Of a stretch of DNA of 26,365 bases, positions 8,027-15,736 are shown one piece after another (positions within the stretch are counted from its first letter, which is position 1; every line of letters starts with the position of its first letter). The translations under genes and the position numbers were made by a program. Source of the stretch: JAUWQU01 sp964605095 (lineage in GTDB: Bacteria; Planctomycetota; Phycisphaerae; SM23-33); assembly GCA_964605095.1 (NCBI GenBank), contig CAZSBS010000029.1, forward strand, positions 1 to 26,365. Reading direction: 5' to 3'. Under the pieces are notes generated by a model. It had not been told where the DNA came from. It did no database searches and was given only the letters and a program-made list of their open reading frames with translations.

Positions 8027-9403
8027 ATGACCATGAACTGGGCGAAACTCCTGAGCACCTGCCGCCTGAAGCCCCGGAAACCGTCCTCTACGGTCGTCGG
8101 CGACATGCGCGACGAGTTCGACAGGGACTATGACCGAATCATTTATTCGACGCCGTTTCGTCGGCTCCAGGACAAAACGCAGGTCTTTCCTCTGGACCCG
8201 AATGATTCCATTCGCACCCGGCTGACCCATTCACTGGAGGTCTCCCGTGCAGCTTGCGGAATGGCAAAGGATGTCTGCAAGAAATTGCTGGGCCAGTCGG
8301 CCATCGACACGGAACAAGCCAAGTCCATCGAGACAATTGCAGCCACGTGCGGCCTGCTTCATGATTTGGGAAACCCGCCCTTCGGGCATTCGGGCGAAGT
8401 CGCCATTCGGGACTGGTTCCCCACAAGGCAGCCGGATGTACTCAAGGCTCTCGAAGAACCGTTTGCCAAGGATTTCCTGAAATTCGATGGCAACGCCCAG
8501 ACGCTCAGGCTGGTGACACATCTTCAGATCTTGGCAGACTACCATGGCCTGGACCTCACCTGTGGGACCTTGTCGGCCGCGTGCAAGTACGTGGCCGCGT
8601 CAGACGAGATTGCCAAGCATCCTCACGAACGCTCGAAGGTCGGTTTCTTCGCCTCAGAACGCGACGACGTTGCCATAATCCGCGAGAAGACTGGGACAGG
8701 TCAGGCCCGCAATCCCATTACCTTCTTGGTGGAGGCGGCTGACGACGCTGTTTACAACGCGGTGGACTTGGAGGACGGTTTCAGCAAGGGGATACTGGAC
8801 TGGGCATTTCTGAAGTCAGAGTTGAAAAAGGCCTGTGGAGACGACGAGGTGTTCAAAGACTGCCTCGAGTGGACCAAGAGTCGCCTCAAAGGCACCGAAG
8901 TCTTGCCCAAGGGGCGAGCAAGAGACAACGCGCACATTCAGTATTTCCGCGTCCGGGCGATCGCAAACGTGGTGACGGCTTGTGCCAAGGCTTTCCGCGA
9001 CCACTATGATGAGATCATGGATGGCGCCTATCATGGTGAACTGGTGAAGGATTCCGGGGCTTTCAGATTTGTCAAGGCGTGTAGCAAGCTGAACCGTTCC
9101 CGTGTCTACTGCTCTGACGAGACGCTGAAGCTGGAATTGATGGGGCGTAATGTTATATGGGACCTGATGGACCTGTTCTGGGAAGGAGTGAAACACGCAG
9201 ACCCAGAGAGAAAAGAGATAAGACCCTTAGCCGACAAGGCGTTTAACCTTTTGTCCGACAACTACCGGAGCGTCTTCCGTCACGCGATGGAGGGCAAGAA
9301 GCTTCCGGAGACCTATTGCCGTTTGCAGTTGTTGACCGATTACATCTGCGGCATGACGGATACGTTTGCCGCGGGACTTCACCGAAGACTGATGAATGGC
9401 TGA
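8027..9403 (+). CDS. dgt: dGTP triphosphohydrolase (HD-domain dGTPase)
   Basis: This 458-residue cytoplasmic enzyme is predicted to hydrolyse dGTP (or dNTPs more broadly) to the deoxynucleoside and triphosphate. The HD metal site is visible: H68 in R-L-T-H-S-L-E-V, H112-D113 in L-L-H-D-L-G-N-P-P-F-G-H, and the late Asp in E-A-A-D-D-A-V-Y near 236-243, followed by D-L-E-D-G. R-I-I-Y-S-T-P-F-R-R-L-Q-D-K-T-Q-V at 37-53 and F-D-G-N-A-Q-T-L-R at 153-161 are also typical of the family. Length fits the 450-500-residue group. The start could also be the ATG at 8033, since no strong ribosome site separates them. The stop overlaps the next gene by eight bases. GC content, hand-counted on sampled lines, is about 53-60 percent against about 68-73 percent in genes on both sides, which suggests transfer. 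Confidence 0.93.
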   Translation: MTMNWAKLLSTCRLKPRKPSSTVVGDMRDEFDRDYDRIIYSTPFRRLQDKTQVFPLDPNDSIRTRLTHSLEVSRAACGMAKDVCKKLLGQSAIDTEQAKSIETIAATCGLLHDLGNPPFGHSGEVAIRDWFPTRQPDVLKALEEPFAKDFLKFDGNAQTLRLVTHLQILADYHGLDLTCGTLSAACKYVAASDEIAKHPHERSKVGFFASERDDVAIIREKTGTGQARNPITFLVEAADDAVYNAVDLEDGFSKGILDWAFLKSELKKACGDDEVFKDCLEWTKSRLKGTEVLPKGRARDNAHIQYFRVRAIANVVTACAKAFRDHYDEIMDGAYHGELVKDSGAFRFVKACSKLNRSRVYCSDETLKLELMGRNVIWDLMDLFWEGVKHADPERKEIRPLADKAFNLLSDNYRSVFRHAMEGKKLPETYCRLQLLTDYICGMTDTFAAGLHRRLMNG

Positions 9404-10313
9404 AAATACATATGCCAATCTGAGGGCCGTGCTGCAAAGGCGGGCAGCCGAATTCCTTGCTGCCGAAGCTGTGCACAGGAGGCCGCTCAAACCGCTGCTT
9501 CAAGAGATTGGGCGGCTTGGCCGGACGGCCTTCCTGTTCGGAGGTACGCTTCGCGACCTTATGCTTCGCGGACTCAGTCATGATCCGCACGACGTGGACA
9601 TCGTGGTAGGCAAATTGACCCCTGACTTGTTGTCCTACCTGGGGCCGCACGTCCGGCGAAAGACCAGGTTTGGGGGGCTTGAGGTCTCCATTGGGCATTG
9701 GGATCTGGATATCTGGGAGCTTTCAGACACATGGGCCTTTAGGGAAGGGTTGGTTCCAGGTGGCAGCTTTGGCGACCTTCCGAAGACGACATTCCTCAAC
9801 GTCCAGGCAATTGTCGCGGAGGTGCCCTTCTCGAATGGGGCAACGGTAAGACTGGTTGAGCATGGCTTCTTCCGTGCGATCCGCCAGCGCACTGTGGACA
9901 TCAATTTTGAGGACAATCCATTCCCCAGCCGTTGCGTGCTGAGCGCCCTGACGACGGCGTACTCGCTTGGTTTTGCCATGTCGCCAAGGCTCATCATGTA
10001 CGTTCTCCATTACGGCGGCAAAGTGGATTTGGAGGAGTTGTGCCTCTATCAGGCCCGACGGTACGGCCGGTGCCTCTACGGGCGAGATGTCCTACAGGCT
10101 TGGATCACGCACTTGGCCAAGAGTCGTCGGGAAGCGCCGTCCATGCCGGTTGCGCTACCGCGCCATCGGGCTCAGCAGCACTCTCTGCCTTGGAGCCAGC
10201 GGGATATACTGCCCCGTTGCGGTTCCTCTGAGGCGATGCAGGATGATGAAACAATTACACCGAAGCAACAAGAGCCCCTGACACAGGATTGCCGCCAGAA
10301 AAGCCTCTTCTAG
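9396..10313 (+). CDS. Pol-beta-superfamily nucleotidyltransferase (CCA/poly(A) polymerase head-like) with clamp-motif-like tail
   Basis: The ATG lies inside the last codons of the dGTPase gene (overlap ATGGCTGA), so translation is probably coupled. The 305-residue product has the head-domain pattern of class II CCA-adding enzymes and poly(A) polymerases: G-G-T-L-R-D at 49-54, H-D-V-D-I-V-V at 65-71 with D66 and D68 as metal carboxylates, and a likely third Asp in W-D-L-D-I-W (D105). F-E-D-N-P-F-P near 171-177 corresponds to the segment after the catalytic domain. The usual C-terminal RNA-binding domains are missing, so the protein is shorter than housekeeping CCA enzymes. The last residues are Q-K-S-L-F, and Q-H-S-L-P-W lies at 261-266; both resemble sliding-clamp-binding peptides. 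Substrate is unknown. Confidence 0.85.
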   Translation: MAENTYANLRAVLQRRAAEFLAAEAVHRRPLKPLLQEIGRLGRTAFLFGGTLRDLMLRGLSHDPHDVDIVVGKLTPDLLSYLGPHVRRKTRFGGLEVSIGHWDLDIWELSDTWAFREGLVPGGSFGDLPKTTFLNVQAIVAEVPFSNGATVRLVEHGFFRAIRQRTVDINFEDNPFPSRCVLSALTTAYSLGFAMSPRLIMYVLHYGGKVDLEELCLYQARRYGRCLYGRDVLQAWITHLAKSRREAPSMPVALPRHRAQQHSLPWSQRDILPRCGSSEAMQDDETITPKQQEPLTQDCRQKSLF

Positions 10314-10329
10314 CGGCACTCTGGAACCG

Positions 10330-12699
10330 TCACTTGCCCGCCTCCCGCTCGCCGTTTGCCGCCGGCGGATCGAGGCGGATCGCGTCGAGGCGCGTGCCGG
10401 CCTGGCGGCCCAGGATTTCCACCACGGCCGGGCCGGCGTGGAGCCGGATGTGAAGCGGCGAATTGCCGGTCTGGTCGGGCAGGTCGGCCCACTGCCATTG
10501 CGGATGCGCGCCGGCAGGCCAGAGAGTCCGGGCCAGGGCGTCGCGGCCTCGCTGGCGGATGCGGACAGGGAACGCGTCGTCCGCGGGCGTCGGCGTCTGC
10601 ACGCGGGCAGCCAGAGTGTACAGGCCCTCCGCGGGCACGTTGACCACCCACAGAACCCGCCCGACGCCGCCGGAGGCCTCGCCGCCCGCCTGGCCGGGCA
10701 CCCATACAAACTTGCCGCCCGACGCCTTGGGGTCGCTGCCGATGACCAGCGGCGGCACGATCAGCGCGGCGTCCTCAGCCTCGACAACCTGTCCAGCCGA
10801 GACGGTCCCCGGCGACTTGCCGTCGAGCAGCAACCGGTACTGCCGGACCACGTCCAGGCCCTCCAGCAGCTTTCGCCCGAGGTCCTTGCCATCGACCGAC
10901 AGCACGCAGTCGGCTGGGCACTTCTCGCCGCCCTCGACGGCGATTCGACGGGCCTTCCACACGTCGGCGAATATTCGCAGCTTGCCTTTCTCGCCGGGCA
11001 CAGCCAGTTCGGCCCGGCCGTCGGTGAACGTGGCGCTGCCGAGCGCGCCGAACGAGCGGCGGAAAGAGGCGAAGTCGCCGTCGTCGTCGATTCCCTCAGC
11101 CGCCCGGACCCACAAGGCAACGGTGCCGATCCCCTTTGGCGCGTCGGGCGAATGGGTGACCGTCAGCCGCATCGCACCGTACTTGCCGCCGTCGGCGAAG
11201 ATGGCGACGGGGGCCGGGTTGCCGGCCGTGTCCATGGCCAGCAGCACGCGGACGGCCAGCGCGGTCTTGCCGCACCGCACGAAGACCGGCTGGCCCGCGA
11301 ACACTGCCACGGCGTCGCCCCGGCTGTCGAGGCTGAGCTTCCGCTCGGCGATCCACACCTCGTCCGCCAACGGCAGCACGAGATGGCTGAGCATGCACGT
11401 CGGCGCGGGTGAGTAGCGGAAGTGCCCGGCGTTGTTGGTATCGGCACTGGCAAGCAGCAGCGCCTCGGGCCCGCGCTGCACGGTTGTTACAAACGGGCAC
11501 AGGTGCCTCGCCTTGGAGTGTCCGCCGCCGCCTGCCTGGCGGCTGACGCCGTACGGGTCGCCCCGGCCATCCATTACGAAACTCGCCACCGGCGTCATCG
11601 GCCCGCCGCCGAGATCGACCGTCAGAATCTTGTCCGTCGGCCCGTAGCACGCCCCGGCAGAACCAACGCTGACGGACTTGCCTACGTAATTCACGGCTGT
11701 CTCGCCTTCGCCGTCGCCCCAGCGCCGGCAGATAGTCCGCGGCAGATTGGACAGGATCGGCTTTGTGAGCTTCGCGGGCGGCATCCACATCGACAGCGAC
11801 CGGAGAACGTCGTCGCCGCCGCCGGTCGCGTCCGTCGGGATCCACCCGGCAAGGGCGATGTAATTGTCCAGGTAGCCGTGCCCGGTGAGGCTGTCGTAGT
11901 CCCGGCTGTGGGGCCCGCCGAGGCGCATACCGGGGGCAAACCAGTTGGCTGCAATGTCGGTCCAGAACAGCGTCAGCGCGGCCTCGGCCTTGGCGCGCGC
12001 CGAAGCGGACGCGACGTGCCGCACAATCAGACCCAGGCACTCGACGTCCACGCCGTAGTAGGTCGGCGAGGCGTACTCGCGCAGGCCGGACTCCCACGTC
12101 GCCATCAGCCAGCGGTCGAGCATTCGCGACCCCTCAGCCGCAAGCTCAGCCTGGCCGGTCGCATCGCCGAGGGCAAGGCAGTTGAATGCCTTCATCAGAA
12201 AGATGTTGGTGTGAGACTCCGGCACCGTGTGCCGGCGGATGCCCTGTATGCCAAACCGCACCAGGCGGTCCAGCCGCTGGCGGGCGGTGTCCGTCAGTCG
12301 GTCGTAATACTTCAGGCGAATCAGCGCGCCGCGCTGCATGGCGAACTCGACGGCGTTGTAGTCCTCGACTTTCGTCGACCGCCAGTACCAGCGGAAGTTT
12401 CCGAAGCTCCGGCTGTTGGGGTCGCGGTCCTGCATGGCCTCGGCAAGGTCAAGTGCGGCCTCGACGCGTTCCCCGGCGGCCCCGGCCGCGACGGCGTCAA
12501 GCGCGAAGCCCATCAGCTCCGGCGCGCTCAGGTCCGGCTGGCGGTCCTCGATGCGGGCCCACGCCTTATCGAGCCGCCGCGAATCGGCCGACGCCGGCTG
12601 GGTGGTCGGCGCAAAGACCTCCACCGCATGGTCCTTCGGCGCAGCAAGGACGCCGGCGGCGCTAATAACAACCATCGCAAGGAACACCGCTCGCGTCAT
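10330..12699 (-). CDS. Large secreted alpha/alpha-toroid plus beta-sandwich protein, probable carbohydrate-active enzyme
   Basis: The ATG at 12699 is chosen because GGCGGAG lies six bases upstream. An in-frame TTG at 12714 would add five residues ahead of the signal peptide. The product is 789 residues, with a signal peptide at 1-20 ending A-A-P. Residues about 40-290 are helical with aromatic-rich segments (F-R-W-Y-W-R-S-T, S-P-T-Y-Y-G-V-D, G-G-P-H-S-R-D-Y-D), as in alpha/alpha-toroid polysaccharide lyases and hydrolases of the heparinase II/III type. A beta-rich middle and a C-terminal carbohydrate-binding-like sandwich follow (V-E-A-E-D-A-A-L near 660, with R-L-D-A-I-R-L near the end). The family assignment is tentative. 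It is convergent with the nucleotidyltransferase gene, with 16 bases between stops. Confidence 0.82.
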   Translation of the reverse strand: MTRAVFLAMVVISAAGVLAAPKDHAVEVFAPTTQPASADSRRLDKAWARIEDRQPDLSAPELMGFALDAVAAGAAGERVEAALDLAEAMQDRDPNSRSFGNFRWYWRSTKVEDYNAVEFAMQRGALIRLKYYDRLTDTARQRLDRLVRFGIQGIRRHTVPESHTNIFLMKAFNCLALGDATGQAELAAEGSRMLDRWLMATWESGLREYASPTYYGVDVECLGLIVRHVASASARAKAEAALTLFWTDIAANWFAPGMRLGGPHSRDYDSLTGHGYLDNYIALAGWIPTDATGGGDDVLRSLSMWMPPAKLTKPILSNLPRTICRRWGDGEGETAVNYVGKSVSVGSAGACYGPTDKILTVDLGGGPMTPVASFVMDGRGDPYGVSRQAGGGGHSKARHLCPFVTTVQRGPEALLLASADTNNAGHFRYSPAPTCMLSHLVLPLADEVWIAERKLSLDSRGDAVAVFAGQPVFVRCGKTALAVRVLLAMDTAGNPAPVAIFADGGKYGAMRLTVTHSPDAPKGIGTVALWVRAAEGIDDDGDFASFRRSFGALGSATFTDGRAELAVPGEKGKLRIFADVWKARRIAVEGGEKCPADCVLSVDGKDLGRKLLEGLDVVRQYRLLLDGKSPGTVSAGQVVEAEDAALIVPPLVIGSDPKASGGKFVWVPGQAGGEASGGVGRVLWVVNVPAEGLYTLAARVQTPTPADDAFPVRIRQRGRDALARTLWPAGAHPQWQWADLPDQTGNSPLHIRLHAGPAVVEILGRQAGTRLDAIRLDPPAANGEREAGK

Positions 12700-12716
12700 T
12701 GTGTACTCCGCCAAGT

Positions 12717-12740
12717 CTATAGGTCCTATAGGACCTATAG
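12717..12740. repeat. Perfect 24-bp palindrome built from CCTATAGG-like units
   Basis: The tract reads CTATAGG-TCCTATAGGA-CCTATAG and is identical to its reverse complement over 24 bases. It lies between the toroid-protein gene and the oxidoreductase gene, just upstream of the former's ribosome site. It could be an operator, a DNA-bending site or a member of a dispersed repeat family. Confidence 0.8.
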
Positions 12741-12744
12741 GCCG

Positions 12745-12764
12745 AAAAGACAGTTGCGTCTGTC
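12745..12764 (-). terminator. Weak terminator-like hairpin at the end of the Tat oxidoreductase gene
   Basis: On the minus strand GACAG pairs with CTGTC around a six-base loop and is followed directly by TTTT. The hairpin overlaps the stop codon of the gene. The 5-bp stem is short, so this is weak. Confidence 0.3.
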
Positions 12765-14091
12765 AGACCCGGTAATCCTCCGCCGCCAGTTCCAGCCGTT
12801 TGCCGAGCTTCATCGACTCGTTCGCCTTCAGGCACGCTACCGCGGCCGCAAAGCCGACCTCGCCGGGGCAGGTCAGTTTTTCCGTTCCGCGGATGGCGTT
12901 GAAGAAGTTCCGCAAGTGATGCCAGTAGACGCTCTGGCTGTCCTCGGCGGGGATCGGCCCGTACGCCCGCGAGCCGTATTCCTTGACCGCCTTGGCCTTG
13001 AGTTGCTCTTCCCACGGCGCGAGCGCCGCGGCCACGTCACGCCACAGCCCGCCGCGGGTGGCAATCTCGGAGATCTGTAGCTCGCCCTCGCTCCCGGTGA
13101 ACGTCTCGAAAAAGCCGCCCATCTCGGTGGTGTTGTTTATCTCGTACGTGCCGCGGACCTTTGTCTTTCGCCCAGACCAGTCGTAATCCCACTCGTAAAT
13201 GCCCGAGATGTTGTCGTACAGCTCGTAGTAGTCGTAGTAGTCCCGCCCGCCGGCGGCGTAGACGCTCGTCGGCAGGGCGTGCAGGAACCAGTTGAACACG
13301 TCGATCTGATGGCTGCCGAGGCTGGCAATCTCGCCGGGGGCGAACTTCGCGAAGTACCGCCAGTTGCTAAACTGCTCCATCGAGTCGAAGCCGTACTCGG
13401 CCAGGCGGGCCTTGTCGATAATGAACTTCTCCGGGCAGGTCACCTTGTCCCGCCGGTGCCCGTGCCACTGGGCCGCGACGTGCGTGATCCGCCCCAGCGC
13501 CTTCTTTTCGTCGATATATTCCAACGCCCGCATGTATCGCAGGTTCGAGCGGTGCTGCCTGCCCACCTGGAGGCACTTGCCGGCCTTGCTGGCCGCCTGG
13601 ACAACCTTGCGGCAGTCGGCGATCGTCAGGGCCATCTCCTTTTCCAGGTATACGCCGGCGCCCGCGGCGAAGCACGCTATCGCCTGCTCGGCGTGGAAGC
13701 CGTCCGGCGAGGCGATGATGACCGCGTCGAGGCCCTTCTCCTTGGCCAGCATCTCGCGATAATCCACGTAATCGTTGACGGGGTGCTTGTACTTGCGCAG
13801 CAGCCTGGCAGCGTAATTGCGGCTGTAATCCCAGATGTCGCACACAGCCCGGAACCTTAGGCCGGGCAGCTTCATGCACTGGAATATCAGTTGCCGCCCG
13901 TGGTCGCCCGCGCCGATGATGGCGACGTTGAGCGTCGCCGCGCCCCCGGCTGGGGCCGACGTGGGCACCGCACCCGCCGACGGGGCAGGCCCCGCAGGGG
14001 CAGGCTGGCCCAGCACCCGGCCCGCCGTTGCGGCGGCAAAGCCCGCTGCCGTCGCCGTCCTTAGCAGGTCCCGACGTGTCATCTTCGCCAT
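12763..14091 (-). CDS. Tat-exported Gfo/Idh/MocA family oxidoreductase
   Basis: The start is set at the ATG at 14091, because AGGAG lies eight bases upstream and the product then begins with a twin-arginine signal (M-T-R-R-D-L-L, then an alanine-rich hydrophobic stretch to about residue 28). The open frame continues far upstream but only through the opposite-strand gene. The 442-residue product has a proline/alanine-rich linker (29-52), a Rossmann fold (I-I-G-A-G-D-H-G at 58-65) and L-G-S-H-Q-I-D at 258-264 with the family His and Asp. The E-K-P motif is altered to E-K-E (150-152). Members of this exported subfamily act on sugars in the periplasm with tightly bound NAD(P). The substrate is unknown. 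It is divergent from the URO-D-like gene. Confidence 0.9.
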   Translation of the reverse strand: MAKMTRRDLLRTATAAGFAAATAGRVLGQPAPAGPAPSAGAVPTSAPAGGAATLNVAIIGAGDHGRQLIFQCMKLPGLRFRAVCDIWDYSRNYAARLLRKYKHPVNDYVDYREMLAKEKGLDAVIIASPDGFHAEQAIACFAAGAGVYLEKEMALTIADCRKVVQAASKAGKCLQVGRQHRSNLRYMRALEYIDEKKALGRITHVAAQWHGHRRDKVTCPEKFIIDKARLAEYGFDSMEQFSNWRYFAKFAPGEIASLGSHQIDVFNWFLHALPTSVYAAGGRDYYDYYELYDNISGIYEWDYDWSGRKTKVRGTYEINNTTEMGGFFETFTGSEGELQISEIATRGGLWRDVAAALAPWEEQLKAKAVKEYGSRAYGPIPAEDSQSVYWHHLRNFFNAIRGTEKLTCPGEVGFAAAVACLKANESMKLGKRLELAAEDYRV

Positions 14092-14334
14092 GAGGCAATC
14101 TCCTGAATTCCGCCGCCCGATGCGCCGCGCCACACCACAGCAGCGCGGACCCAGGCCGTCACGATAATTCCAACCCCTCCAGCATACACGACGGCCCAGA
14201 CCAAAGGAAATGCCCAATGAACGTGTCCGATAATTCCGCGTAATGGGTGCCGTGGCAAGCCGGCTACCGCTTTGTTGTCGCCCGGTGCTTGCCAACCGGC
14301 CTTCCGCGCGGGATGGTAGGGGCGAGGAGAACTC
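14092..14334. promoter_or_regulatory. Shared divergent regulatory region with a direct repeat
   Basis: This 243-base region separates two divergent genes. It contains the ten-base sequence CGATAATTCC twice in the same orientation, at 14162-14171 and 14228-14237. These could be binding sites for one regulator controlling both genes. I found no convincing -35/-10 pair. AGGAG ends five to six bases before the ATG at 14335. Confidence 0.4.
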
Positions 14335-15609
14335 ATGGACACGACACAAACGGTGAAGCTGTCGCAACACGACCTGGACATACTCCGCCGCCTGGGCGAG
14401 CGGAAGGCGCAGATCGCCGCGGACCCCGTCAACGCCGAGCGGCGGGCGGCGTGGTACGCACACGACGCCGGCGAGCCGGCGGCGAGGCCCATGGTCCTGA
14501 CGGAGGTTTTCGGCGTGCGGGATGCCCACCCGCCGATCAGCGACGCCGACTACCACTGCCGCGACGAATGGGCACGCCGGGTCGAACGCTCGCTGGTCCT
14601 GCAGATATACCAATTCGACGTGCTCAAGGACGACCACGTCATCGAGCCGTGGATGCAGACCAACTGGAAGGTCAAGGTCAGCGATTACGGCGTCCAGCCC
14701 ATCGTCCACCAGTCCGACGCCGACGTGACGATGGGGGCCCGCAATTGGGAGCCGCCCATAAAGGACATCGAGGCCGACTTCCACCTGCTGCATCCGCGAA
14801 CCTACAGCGTGGACCGCGATGCCACCGCCGACGAGGTCGAGCGGCTCGAAGAGGTCTTCAACGGCATCATGCCGACGAGAATCCGCGGAAAGTTCTGGTG
14901 GACCACGGGCCTGACAATCCAGGCTATCGACCTGATCGGCCTGGAAAACCTCATGCTGTTCATGTACGACGACCCCGAGGGCCTCCACAGGATCATGGGC
15001 TTCCTCCGCGATGACCACCTGGCATACGCCCAGTGGCTCGAAGGACAGGGGCTTCTGACCCCCGACAACGAGAACGATTACCTCGGCTCCGGCTCGATCG
15101 GCTACACCCGCGACCTGCCGGCGAGCGACTACCGCAAAGGCGACCCGGTCCGCCTGAAAGACCTGTGGGTTCTGTCCGAGAGCCAGGAAACCGTCGGAGT
15201 CGGGCCGGAACTGTTCGAGGAGTTCATCTTCCCCTACCAGTTGAGCATCGTCGAGCGATTCGGCAAGTGCTACTACGGCTGCTGCGAGCCGGTGAACAAC
15301 CGCTGGCACATCCTCAAGCGCCTGCCCAACCTCGCCCGCGTCAGCGTCTCGCCCTGGGCGAACGAAGACTTCATGGCCGAGGCGTGCGGCTCACGCTGCG
15401 TCTACTCTCGCAAACCCAGCCCCACGCAGATCTCGACCGGGCGCTTCGATGAGGCCGCCATCCGCGCCGACTTGCGCCGCACGCTGGAGGCGACCAGCCG
15501 CCACGGCTGCCGGACGGAGATCATCATGAAGGACGTCCACACCCTCCACGACGAGCCCGACCGTCTGGCAAGATGGGTGCAACTGGCCCGGGAAGAGATC
15601 GCCCGTTAG
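14335..15609 (+). CDS. Uroporphyrinogen decarboxylase-like (URO-D/methyltransferase fold) protein
   Basis: This 424-residue cytoplasmic protein has the features of the URO-D superfamily seen in planctomycetes: F-W-W-T-T-G-L-T near 182-189, L-M-L-F-M-Y-D-D-P-E near 204-213, an acidic E-S-Q-E-T-V-G-V-G segment near 282-290, and Y-Y-G-C-C-E-P-V near 312-319 followed by L-P-N-L-A-R-V-S-V-S-P-W-A. The superfamily includes haem-pathway decarboxylases and corrinoid-dependent methyltransferases (MtaA/MtbA/CmuA types). This protein lacks an adjacent corrinoid protein and is longer than housekeeping HemE, so a catabolic or demethylase role is more likely than haem synthesis. The paired cysteines near 315 might bind a metal, which is my inference. 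The ribosome site is strong. Confidence 0.82.
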   Translation: MDTTQTVKLSQHDLDILRRLGERKAQIAADPVNAERRAAWYAHDAGEPAARPMVLTEVFGVRDAHPPISDADYHCRDEWARRVERSLVLQIYQFDVLKDDHVIEPWMQTNWKVKVSDYGVQPIVHQSDADVTMGARNWEPPIKDIEADFHLLHPRTYSVDRDATADEVERLEEVFNGIMPTRIRGKFWWTTGLTIQAIDLIGLENLMLFMYDDPEGLHRIMGFLRDDHLAYAQWLEGQGLLTPDNENDYLGSGSIGYTRDLPASDYRKGDPVRLKDLWVLSESQETVGVGPELFEEFIFPYQLSIVERFGKCYYGCCEPVNNRWHILKRLPNLARVSVSPWANEDFMAEACGSRCVYSRKPSPTQISTGRFDEAAIRADLRRTLEATSRHGCRTEIIMKDVHTLHDEPDRLARWVQLAREEIAR

Positions 15610-15736
15610 AGTAGCCGGTTGCCGGTAGCCAGTCGAGTAACGGCGCGATGCCCAGACAATATGCCCTCACCGCTGCGCCGACAATCTCGATCCATCGCCC
15701 CGTCAAAGATCATTCGTTGGGCGCCTGGCGGGGAAA
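15610..15736. other. Spacer where a HigA antitoxin gene would be expected; none found
   Basis: This 127-base region lies downstream of the HigB-like ORF on the minus strand. The longest minus-strand frame starting here is under 40 codons apart from one overlapping the URO-D gene, and neither resembles a helix-turn-helix protein. Bases 15611-15632 contain a GTAGCCGG-TTGCCGG-TAGCC tract of the dispersed intergenic type. Confidence 0.55.

Noticed and set aside
11422..13080. 552-codon plus-strand ORF
   Set aside because: It is antisense to the toroid-protein and oxidoreductase genes, is rich in Arg, Gly, Val and Ala, and has no recognisable domain. This is a GC-driven shadow.
14092..15309. Upstream extension of the minus-strand frame that contains the Tat oxidoreductase (848 codons in total)
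   Set aside because: The extra 406 codons lie opposite the URO-D-like gene and have no family resemblance. AGGAG and the twin-arginine signal fix the start at 14091.
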